Below, piece after piece: positions 8,579 to 15,458 of a DNA stretch of 35,365 nucleotides. Within the stretch, counting starts at the first letter, position 1, and the number at the start of each line of letters is the position of its first letter. The DNA is taken from the NCBI GenBank assembly GCA_015231915.1, contig JADGAR010000039.1, forward strand, positions 1 to 35,365. Reading direction: 5' to 3'. Under the pieces are notes generated by a model. It was not told where the DNA came from, searched no databases, and was given only the letters and a program-made list of their open reading frames with translations. This stretch comes from Magnetococcales bacterium. GTDB taxonomy: Bacteria > Pseudomonadota > Magnetococcia > Magnetococcales > Magnetaquicoccaceae. The position numbers and the translations under genes are program-made.

Positions 8579-9829
8579 CTACCGCGATGGCGTGCCCCTC
8601 AAACCCGGAACCGTTCTGTTGCAAGAAACAAACCACATCGCCGCGCCCCCGGTCAACAGCACCACCAACAACGACAGGAACATCAATACCCGCAAACTCT
8701 CCCGCAGGGAGTCCCGCACCAGATCCAGCTGATAGGTATCGGCCAGGGTCTCGCGCATGGCCACCTCGATGAAAGGCAACAGATCCTCCCCCAGGGCGTC
8801 GGCCATGGTGTCGAATTCGCGCATCAGCGCATTCCCGCCCCGGGTCCCCTCCCGCACATAGGCGTCCGCCATGGCCACCCCTTTGGCGTAGAAGGCCGCG
8901 AACCGCTCCGCAAGATCGGCGATGTGGGCCATGCGCTCCGGTTTGTCCACCTGACGCGCCTGCTCCAGAAAGGCGGGCAGTTCGGCCTGGAACCGTTGCG
9001 CTGCCTGACGCGCCTGCTGCGCCCCCTCGTCCATGCCGTCCCTGCCCCGGGTCGCCGACAAATCGGTCAGCCACTGCTGGACATCGAGCACATGGCCGCG
9101 CAACCCCTGGGCGAGCAGGCTGACGTTCATGTTCCGTTCCCTGCGTTCGGCAGTGTCGGTGTAGCGGGTCAGGAAGCGCACGTAATGCTCCCTGGTCTCC
9201 TGGCCCATCAGGTGCATCCAGAGCACATTCGCCAGCCCCTCGGGGGCGCGAAAGCGCTCCGGGGGGGAACGCCCCCCCTGCCCGCGCGGGCCGCCATTCC
9301 GCTCCAGGGTGCGGATCACGCCCGCCAACATCTCCCGCAACTCCCTGGCCTGGTCATCGAAGAGACCCATCTTCCGGTTCCCTTCCAGGGTGCCGCTGTG
9401 GATGTAGGCCCGCGCCATCTCCAGCCCCTGTTCGTAATAGCGGGTGAAGGCCTCGGCCATCACGGCGATCTCTTCCAGCGCCTCCTGACCGGAACCCTGC
9501 CTGGCCACGAGCCGCATCAGGTTCTCAAGCCCCGCGTGGAACTCCTCGCGCGCCTCTTTGGCGCGTCTGAACCCATGATCGAGGCCATCCTGCCCCAGGG
9601 TGGCGGAAATGTCGGTGAGTTGATTCTGGATTTCGGCCACGGCATTGCTCAACTGACGTGCCTGCACCGCCTGCTTGCGGTACAGGTTGTCCCGGTAACC
9701 CTCCAGGAACGCGGCCTGACGCCCATGCAGGGAGCCGAGATTGAGCAGACACAAAAGCAGCAGGCAGAGGAGCGCACCTGCCACCACAAGCGGCAGGCGA
9801 CAGCGTGGCGCAAAAAAGCGGTGGGACAT
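8579..9829 (-). CDS. Membrane-anchored tandem helical sensor protein without output domain
   Basis: 416 residues with one membrane segment near each end (PLVVAGALLCLLLLCLLNLG at about 13-32, and VLMFLSLLVVLLTGGAAMWF near the C-terminus), placing the middle in the periplasm. The middle is two copies of one helical module: copy 1 has QLTDISATLGQDGLDHGF and YYEQGLEMARAYI, copy 2 has WLTDLSATRGRDGMDEGA and FYAKGVAMADAYV. This module resembles ligand-sensing four-helix bundles of bacterial chemoreceptors. The protein stops 16 residues after the second membrane segment, exactly where a HAMP and signalling domain would begin in a chemoreceptor. It is the first gene of the msh operon (GGGAGT about 7 nt before ATG) and could be an assembly factor or a truncated receptor. 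Function unknown. Confidence 0.8.
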   Translation of the reverse strand: MSHRFFAPRCRLPLVVAGALLCLLLLCLLNLGSLHGRQAAFLEGYRDNLYRKQAVQARQLSNAVAEIQNQLTDISATLGQDGLDHGFRRAKEAREEFHAGLENLMRLVARQGSGQEALEEIAVMAEAFTRYYEQGLEMARAYIHSGTLEGNRKMGLFDDQARELREMLAGVIRTLERNGGPRGQGGRSPPERFRAPEGLANVLWMHLMGQETREHYVRFLTRYTDTAERRERNMNVSLLAQGLRGHVLDVQQWLTDLSATRGRDGMDEGAQQARQAAQRFQAELPAFLEQARQVDKPERMAHIADLAERFAAFYAKGVAMADAYVREGTRGGNALMREFDTMADALGEDLLPFIEVAMRETLADTYQLDLVRDSLRESLRVLMFLSLLVVLLTGGAAMWFVSCNRTVPGLRGTPSR

Positions 9830-10020
9830 CCCGTGACTCCCGAGGCTTGGATCGAAAAGAGCGCATACTCGGGGACATGCAAGAGCGGTGCCCTATGCAT
9901 CGCTGTGCGCCGCGCGGATTTTGCCGCAGCGCCGCCTCGATGGGTCAGGCTTTTTTGCAGGGAAGCTGAAAGCTTCATTCGATTATGATGGAGAATCGCG
10001 AGAATCCGAACCGACAAATG

Positions 10021-10036
10021 CCAGGGCATCGCCTGG
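10021..10036 (-). terminator. Weak hairpin after the DUF4351-type gene
   Basis: Read on the minus strand this is CCAGGCGATGCCCTGG, a short stem with one bulge, 14 nt after the stop at 10051 and followed by ATTTGT. It could end the HD-GYP/DUF4351 transcript. There is no proper U-tract, so the call is tentative. The 220-nt gap to the next gene also contains a GAAGCT-gaa-AGCTTC hairpin at 9962-9976. Confidence 0.3.
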
Positions 10037-10050
10037 TCTGGTCCATCCAC

Positions 10051-10437
10051 TCACGCGGCGAACACCTCATCCACCGAATTGGCGAACACGAAGTTGTCAC
10101 TCCAGGTCTCGATCATTTCCAGGTGCGCCGATCTCACCTTCTGGATCACCCAGTCTGGCGTCTGGCCAAACTTGCGCCGCATCTGTTTGAGCAGCATGGA
10201 AGCGGCTTCTTCCTGGCGGCCTTCCTGGCGGCCTTCCTGGCGGCCTTCCTGGCGGCCTTCCAGCAAGCCATCCATGCGCTCCTTCATAAACAGTGGTCGC
10301 AGCACATCGTTTTCCATCACATTGAATGTAAGTGACATTTCTTCAGCCTCCCCTTTCACAGCGATCTCCAGCTTGCGCAGCCTGGACAAATTGTGCAAGC
10401 CAAAAAATGTCCTGTCCGACTCCCCGCCCGTTTGCAT
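10051..10437 (-). CDS. Small DUF4351-type protein, C-terminal part of Rpn/PD-(D/E)XK transposase-like family
   Basis: 128 residues. The C-terminal half (KQMRRKFGQTPDWVIQKV and EMIETWSDNFVFANSVDEVF) matches the DUF4351 tail found at the end of Rpn-like PD-(D/E)XK nucleases, preceded by the GRQE low-complexity linker usual in that family (four EGRQ units). The N-terminal nuclease domain that the family normally has is absent: there are only about 50 residues before the linker. Its ATG overlaps the stop of the upstream HD-GYP gene as TGATG, so translation is probably coupled. It may be a domesticated remnant or a small protein of its own; no function is assigned. The linker is encoded by a 12-bp tandem repeat. 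Confidence 0.7.
   Translation of the reverse strand: MQTGGESDRTFFGLHNLSRLRKLEIAVKGEAEEMSLTFNVMENDVLRPLFMKERMDGLLEGRQEGRQEGRQEGRQEEAASMLLKQMRRKFGQTPDWVIQKVRSAHLEMIETWSDNFVFANSVDEVFAA
10210..10257. repeat. 12-bp tandem repeat, four units
   Basis: Four exact copies of TTCCTGGCGGCC (plus strand), continued by a partial TTCC. They lie in frame in the small gene at 10051-10437 and encode the EGRQ repeats. In-frame 12-bp units can expand or contract by slippage without breaking the frame. Confidence 0.95.
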
Positions 10438-12194
10438 CAGGAGTCGATGTGCGCCTCGCGGATTTTCAGGATCTCCGGCAGGATGGCGCAAAAGACCTCC
10501 ACCAGATGGGGATCGAAGCAGGTTCCGGCCCCGGCGCGAATCTCCCGCACTGCGGCCTCGATGCTCCAGGCATGCTTGTAGGGACGCGCGCTGGTCAGGG
10601 CGTCGAAGACATCGGCGATGGCGCAGATGCGGCCCTCGATGGGAATCTGCTCCCCCGGCGCGCCGATGGGATAGCCCTTGCCGTCCCAACGCTCGTGATG
10701 GGTCAGGGCGATGATGTGGGCGGTGTTCATGGGTTCCGAATCGTAGCCGTGCAGCATCAGCGACCCGATGATGGTATGCCGCCTCATGATCTCCCACTCC
10801 TGCTCGTCCAGACGGCTCGGCTTGAGCAGAATGTGATCGGGAATGCCGATCTTGCCCACATCGTGCATGGGGGCGGCATGCAGCAGATTGTCACACTCCT
10901 CCTCGCTCAGGCCCGCAGCCCGCGCCAGGCACTCCGCGTACAGGCTCATGCGCACCACATGCTGGCCGGTGTCCTGATCCCGGAATTCGGCGGCCATGCC
11001 AAGCCGCCGGATGATGTCGAGCCGTGTCTTGCGCAGTTCCTCCTGCCTGGCCGCCAGGGCCGCCTCCATCTGCCGCCGACCGATGATCCCGGACAGGGTC
11101 CCGGCCAGGGTGGCGAGAAACTCATGCTCCTCGACGCCGTCATACCCGGGCTGCAACTGCAGATACAAAAGCCCCAAGGGCTGCTCCGGTCCGGGGATCG
11201 CCACGCAGTAGTTCCCCTGACCCGGCATGTTGTGGAAACAGACCACATGTTCGGGATTGTCCTGGGGAAAACGCGAGACCTTGCAGTTGTCGTGCTGGCA
11301 GAGACAGCGCGCGGCGGGGATGTGACGCACGGTATACTCCTCGCCCGGTTCGAGCAACCGCCCCGCCACCAGGTTCATCCGGGGTTTGTCGGGGTCGGCC
11401 AGGAAGAGTGCCCCCTTGCCGCTCAGGCCGATCCAGGACATGCCGCCGATGATCTCGATGGCCTTGTACAACTGGCTGTTCAGGTCCAAAGGCTGGAGGG
11501 CCGATTCGAGCAGTTCGTTGAGGACGGAGCGGGATTGCTGCATCCGCAGGTTGCGGGCATCCGCCTCCCGGCGTTCCACCACGGCCCGGGCGAAGAGCCA
11601 GGCGCCGATGGCCGACAAGCCCGCCAACAACGAGACCAGGATCGACATGCGCGTCCGCATGGCCGGCCACTCGAGTTGGAAGATCTCGGTCACCATGAAA
11701 AAAAACAGCAACAGCGGCAGGTAGAGCATCACGAACAGACGCTTCACCTGCCGTGCCGAACCGGAGGAGGCATGCCAATCGGCGCCGGTCTCCGTGATGT
11801 GCAGAAAGCGGATCAGGGGTGCGGCCAGCAGGGCGAGCAACGTGGCATCCAGCACCGCCTGCCGGAAACCGCCCGCCACCAGTCCGGCCAGGGGCAGAAA
11901 GAGCATGATGGCGCATTCGATGGAAAAGACCACGGCAAAGACGACCAACCCCAGGTGCAACACCTGGAGGAGCGACGGGAGCGCGCTCCCTCCGGACGGC
12001 ACGGAGATGCGCGGCAAAAGAAACGTGGCGACGATGGCCACCAGCGCGGAGTCCGTCAGGGTGGCCTGCCAGCTCTCCATGCCCTCGCCACCGAGGAAGT
12101 ACGGCAAGATCAACATGATCGCAAGTTCACTGACAAACAGTGCCAATGCGATCCACAGCAAATTCCGGCGGAAGGGTAGAACAAAACCGTTCAT
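10437..12194 (-). CDS. Membrane HD-GYP c-di-GMP phosphodiesterase with GAF domain
   Basis: 585 residues from ATG 12194. About six membrane segments fill the first 220 residues, followed by a short coiled coil and a GAF-like domain (about 240-400) containing a Cys cluster, RCLCQHDNCK, and VCFHNM. The C-terminal HD-GYP domain has the metal-binding HDVGKIGIPDHILLKP and the signature HHERWDGKGYP, so it should hydrolyse c-di-GMP. The start is uncertain: ATG codons at 12224 and 12242 are in frame, none with a strong ribosome-binding site; 12194 is preferred because it puts positive residues (FRRN) directly before the first membrane segment. The end overlaps the next small gene by one base (TGATG). 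It is divergent from the copper-protein gene. Confidence 0.9.
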   Translation of the reverse strand: MNGFVLPFRRNLLWIALALFVSELAIMLILPYFLGGEGMESWQATLTDSALVAIVATFLLPRISVPSGGSALPSLLQVLHLGLVVFAVVFSIECAIMLFLPLAGLVAGGFRQAVLDATLLALLAAPLIRFLHITETGADWHASSGSARQVKRLFVMLYLPLLLFFFMVTEIFQLEWPAMRTRMSILVSLLAGLSAIGAWLFARAVVERREADARNLRMQQSRSVLNELLESALQPLDLNSQLYKAIEIIGGMSWIGLSGKGALFLADPDKPRMNLVAGRLLEPGEEYTVRHIPAARCLCQHDNCKVSRFPQDNPEHVVCFHNMPGQGNYCVAIPGPEQPLGLLYLQLQPGYDGVEEHEFLATLAGTLSGIIGRRQMEAALAARQEELRKTRLDIIRRLGMAAEFRDQDTGQHVVRMSLYAECLARAAGLSEEECDNLLHAAPMHDVGKIGIPDHILLKPSRLDEQEWEIMRRHTIIGSLMLHGYDSEPMNTAHIIALTHHERWDGKGYPIGAPGEQIPIEGRICAIADVFDALTSARPYKHAWSIEAAVREIRAGAGTCFDPHLVEVFCAILPEILKIREAHIDS

Positions 12195-12301
12195 GGGTTC
12201 TTTTTCCGATTGATCAGCTTCCATGCCCCCTGGTGCAAGCATCCTACACGCAAACGTCGGGCATTTTCAACACTCCCTGTCCAGTTTTGCATTGCCAGAG
12301 G

Positions 12302-12331
12302 CCGACCGGATCTGGTAGGATGAATGGAAAT
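12302..12331 (+). promoter_or_regulatory. Candidate sigma70 promoter of the copper/heme protein pair
   Basis: TTGCCA (12302-12307), an 18-nt spacer, and TAGGAT (12326-12331) preceded by TGG, an extended -10 arrangement. It lies 36 nt before the start codon at 12368. It was found by eye and matches the consensus 5/6 and 4/6. Confidence 0.4.
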
Positions 12332-12367
12332 CGCTCTCTTTACCAGCTCGAAAAAGGAACCCGCTCC

Positions 12368-12835
12368 ATGCACACAAAAATCGCAAGCCGCATTGCCCTG
12401 ACCCTGGCCCTGGCCCTTGGCGCCGCAAGCCCGGCTTTCGCCGCCGAGGATTACGTGGTCAACAGCGCCGAGATCGTCAAGGCTGCGGATTGGAAAAACC
12501 TGGAAAAAATCACCGTCACTTTGGAAGAATTCTCCTACCAACCGAAAAAGCTGGTCTTCAAGGAAGGCAAGGCCTATCAGCTCATCCTGAAAAACGCGGG
12601 CGAAAAGAAGCACTACTTCACCGCCCCGGAGTTCTACAAGGCCATCGCCACCCGCAAGATCCAATCCAACAAGGACGGCGAGGTCAAGGCCCCCTACCTG
12701 CTCGCCGTGGAACTGACGGTGGGCGGCCAACTGGATCTCTATTTCGTGCCGGTCAAGAAGGGCACCTACCCGGTCTACTGCACCATCGACGATCATCAAA
12801 AACAAGGCATGGAAGGCCAGATCGTCATCGAGTGA
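12368..12835 (+). CDS. Periplasmic cupredoxin-like type-1 copper protein
   Basis: 155 residues. A clear Sec signal peptide (hydrophobic core ALTLALALG, cleavage after SPAFA) is followed by a single cupredoxin domain. The ligand set of a type-1 copper site is visible: His in EKKHYFTAPEF, then Cys, His and Met in YCTIDDHQKQGMEG. It most likely carries electrons in the periplasm. The start at 12368 is preferred over earlier in-frame ATGs because it puts the signal peptide at the N-terminus and has AAAGGAA 8-10 nt upstream. Five nt separate it from the heme-protein gene downstream, so the pair is probably one operon. A role like FtrB of the FtrABCD iron system is possible but the FtrD/P19 genes lie 11 kb away. 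Confidence 0.88.
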   Translation: MHTKIASRIALTLALALGAASPAFAAEDYVVNSAEIVKAADWKNLEKITVTLEEFSYQPKKLVFKEGKAYQLILKNAGEKKHYFTAPEFYKAIATRKIQSNKDGEVKAPYLLAVELTVGGQLDLYFVPVKKGTYPVYCTIDDHQKQGMEGQIVIE

Positions 12836-12840
12836 CCCCC

Positions 12841-13719
12841 ATGACCACAAAACGATCCGCCTTGCTCATGGGGTGTTTGCTGGCCGGTCTGATGCCCGTT
12901 GCCGGTCGTGCCGCCCCCGCCGCCCCGCCCATCCCGGTCCCGGTCGCCGCCCTGGCGGCGGCCCCGACCGTGGACGGCAATCTGGAGGAGTGGGGTGCGG
13001 ATGGGTGGAGCGACATTCCGGTCAAACCGGCCAAGGAGGACGACCCCGACAACTTCACCGGCAACCTGACGGTGCGCTTCAAGGCCGGCATCGCCGGGGA
13101 TCGGATCTTTCTCGCCTTGCGCTGGCCGGATGCGGCTGCCGACGTGAACTACCGTCCGTGGAAATGGGCCGGCAACCGCTACAAGCGCAGCAAACAGCGG
13201 GATGACATGCTGGCCGTGCGCTTCGACATGGGAGGGGATTATGCCGAGTGCATGCTCTCCAAGACCGACTACCGCGTGGACCTGTGGCAATGGTCCGCCG
13301 GACGGAGCGATCCGGCTGGCGTGGCCGAGGATTTCGTCCAGATCATCACCACCTCGCCGGTGGAAAACGCCGCCGAATACGAACACCCCGAAGGGGGGAT
13401 GGTCTACATCCGCAAGATCCGCGACGCGGGCAATCCGGTGCATGAACTGCTCGATGCCCCCGATGTCAACAAGGGCGACGAACTCCCCGGCGCACGAACC
13501 CTGCAAGGCGGCTCGGGAAGCCTGGTGGATGTCAGCGCCAGGGGGGTGTGGAAGGAGGGTTTCTGGAACCTGGAACTCTCTCGCAAGCTGGATACCGGAC
13601 ACGACGACGACGTGCGCCTGAGCGGCATCCGGGAGATCAGGGGGGCCATCGCCATCTTCAACAACGGCCACGCCGAACACAAAAGCTTCTCGCCGACCCT
13701 GCTGTTCCGCTTTCCTTGA
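12841..13719 (+). CDS. Ethylbenzene dehydrogenase gamma-like periplasmic heme-b-binding protein
   Basis: 292 residues with a signal peptide (MTTKRSALLMGCLLAGLMPV, cleavage near GRA-AP). The mature N-terminus has TVDGNLEEW, the typical start of the EB_dh/CBM9-like beta-sandwich, then FLALRWPDAAAD and later DDMLAVRFDM, AECMLSKTDYRVDLWQW and the terminal FNNGHAEHKSFSPTLLF. In the DMSO-reductase type II enzymes (ethylbenzene dehydrogenase, chlorate and selenate reductase) this fold binds heme b through Met and Lys. No molybdenum or Fe-S subunit gene lies nearby, so this is a stand-alone family member, most simply read as a redox partner of the adjacent copper protein. The actual ligand residues cannot be fixed from sequence alone. 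It converges on the cyclase gene with a 16-nt gap. Confidence 0.8.
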   Translation: MTTKRSALLMGCLLAGLMPVAGRAAPAAPPIPVPVAALAAAPTVDGNLEEWGADGWSDIPVKPAKEDDPDNFTGNLTVRFKAGIAGDRIFLALRWPDAAADVNYRPWKWAGNRYKRSKQRDDMLAVRFDMGGDYAECMLSKTDYRVDLWQWSAGRSDPAGVAEDFVQIITTSPVENAAEYEHPEGGMVYIRKIRDAGNPVHELLDAPDVNKGDELPGARTLQGGSGSLVDVSARGVWKEGFWNLELSRKLDTGHDDDVRLSGIREIRGAIAIFNNGHAEHKSFSPTLLFRFP

Positions 13720-13735
13720 ATCCGCGTGCGGGGCC

Positions 13736-15451
13736 TCATTTTTTGACCGGGATGGCCGTCTCGCACCCCGGCGCGAAGCTCACCCGGTTGCGCCCCGCCT
13801 GCTTGGAGGCGTACAGGGCGGTGTCCGCCTGCTTGAGCATGTCGGCGGGATCGCTCCCCACCCCCGGATGAATGGCCACCCCGATGCTGATGGTCACACG
13901 CAACCCGTCGATCACCTGGGATTCCACGGTCTTGCGCAGCCGTTCCGCCGCCAGATTGGCCCCCGGAAACCCGGTGTTGGGCAGAATCACGACAAACTCC
14001 TCGCCCCCATAGCGGCAGGGATGGTCCACGTCCCGGAACAACTCCCGCAACACCTTGCCGATGGTCTGCAATACCCGGTCGCCCTGATCGTGCCCGTATT
14101 GATCGTTGAACTTCTTGAAGTGATCCACATCGAAGAGCAGCAGGGCGAAGTGCTGATTGTAGCGTCTGCTGCGATTCCACTCCTCCAGGAGCACCTCGTC
14201 GAAACGGCGACGATTGAACAGGCCGGTCAGGGCATCCGTGGTGGAGAGCATGCGCAGCTGTTTTTCCAGCTTCTTTTCCTGGGTGATGTCCCGGATCAAC
14301 GCCGCCGAACCGATGCGCTCCCCGCCGACGAGATGAATCGTGGCCGCATGGAGGCTCAAGACCTTCCCCTTGTAGACCACCACGGTGGGGACATCCTGGC
14401 GGGTCTCGTCCAGAAGCGCCGCCATGTGTTCCGGATCGTCCAGAAGGTTGAGAAAACCGCCTGCGACGAGGGCATCGCGATCCTTTTCCAACAGCCGCTC
14501 CGCCGCCGGATTGACCAGGACCACCTCGCCGGAGCGATTGGTCACCACCATCCCCTCCAGGGCGCTCAGGATGATGGTGGTCAGCTTTTCCCGTTCGTTT
14601 TGCAGGCCGAGATGGACCTGGGCCAACTCGTGACTCATCTGGTTGAAGTTGCGCGCCATGCCGCCGAGTTCCTCGGTGTCGAATTCGGGCACCCTGGACT
14701 CCAGGTTGCCGCCCGCCACCTCGGCCATGGCCTGGGAGATTTTGCCGATGGGCCGGATCACCGAAAAACGCACCAGCAGTATGATCAAACCCAACACGCC
14801 CGCCATGGTGACGAACAGAATGACCTTGCCTTGCTGACGGGTCCGATGGATCGACTCGACGACCTCGGCCATGGAAAAGGTCAATTGCACCACGCCGCGC
14901 ACCGGATGTTTGCCGGAATGACAACGATGACAGGGCTTTTTGTTGAGGATCGGCGTGAGGACGGTCATGCTGGGTTCCTGTCCCGCCGCGTCGAGCACGA
15001 CACGGGTGATCGGAATCCGAGACTCCAGAACCTGCAGCAGATCGGGATCGTCGGCGGGCAACACCTGCTCTTTGGATTCGGAATCCCGTGGCCGGAACTC
15101 CTCCTCACCCAGCCGCTTGTTGACATCCAGAATGGTCAGGTTGTCGCGGAAGGCCTCCTGGCCGTTGATGCGCAGAATGCGAAACGCACGGATCTCGTGG
15201 ATGTTTTTCATGCGCTTGGCGTATTCGTGGGCGATGCTGGCCTCGCCGGCCAGCATGATCGCCTCCAGCCCTTCGTTGACGGAGCGCGCCAGGAAAAACA
15301 GGGTCTGCTGGTGCTGCTCGCTGATCATGCGCTCCTGGCGATCCGTATGGAACGTGGAGAGCCAAGTCAGCCCCGCGAACACCGCGATCCCCACCAGCAG
15401 CAGGATGCGGTCGCCAATACGCTTGAAACGAAGAAACGAAAGCCGCGTCAT
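13736..15451 (-). CDS. Diguanylate cyclase with c-type-heme periplasmic sensor, HAMP and PAS
   Basis: 571 residues. TM1 is at about 12-30 and the periplasmic domain at 31-205 with a CHRCH motif (C174, C177, H178), the CxxCH signature for covalent heme, as in DUF3365/Tll0287-like sensor domains. TM2 (VILFVTMAGVLGLIILLV) is followed by HAMP, a PAS domain (SALEGMVVTNRSGEVVLVNP) and a C-terminal GGDEF domain. The cyclase site is intact: FDVDHFKKFND, YGHDQGD and YGGEEF. The inhibitory RxxD site (RDVD) lies five residues before GGEEF. It should make c-di-GMP in response to heme redox state or a bound gas. The start at 15451, 7 nt after the chemoreceptor stop, fits a positively charged N-terminus before TM1; the frame extends further upstream but would overlap the chemoreceptor. 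Confidence 0.93.
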   Translation of the reverse strand: MTRLSFLRFKRIGDRILLLVGIAVFAGLTWLSTFHTDRQERMISEQHQQTLFFLARSVNEGLEAIMLAGEASIAHEYAKRMKNIHEIRAFRILRINGQEAFRDNLTILDVNKRLGEEEFRPRDSESKEQVLPADDPDLLQVLESRIPITRVVLDAAGQEPSMTVLTPILNKKPCHRCHSGKHPVRGVVQLTFSMAEVVESIHRTRQQGKVILFVTMAGVLGLIILLVRFSVIRPIGKISQAMAEVAGGNLESRVPEFDTEELGGMARNFNQMSHELAQVHLGLQNEREKLTTIILSALEGMVVTNRSGEVVLVNPAAERLLEKDRDALVAGGFLNLLDDPEHMAALLDETRQDVPTVVVYKGKVLSLHAATIHLVGGERIGSAALIRDITQEKKLEKQLRMLSTTDALTGLFNRRRFDEVLLEEWNRSRRYNQHFALLLFDVDHFKKFNDQYGHDQGDRVLQTIGKVLRELFRDVDHPCRYGGEEFVVILPNTGFPGANLAAERLRKTVESQVIDGLRVTISIGVAIHPGVGSDPADMLKQADTALYASKQAGRNRVSFAPGCETAIPVKK

Positions 15452-15458
15452 ACCTGCA

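Noticed and set aside
9830-10050. Small gene in the gap after the sensor-like gene
   Set aside because: Short frames exist on both strands but none has a ribosome-binding site or recognisable sequence; the gap holds only small hairpins.
10210-10257. Short tandem repeats as a regulatory iteron array
   Set aside because: They are in-frame codons for EGRQ units inside a coding region; no origin-like context.
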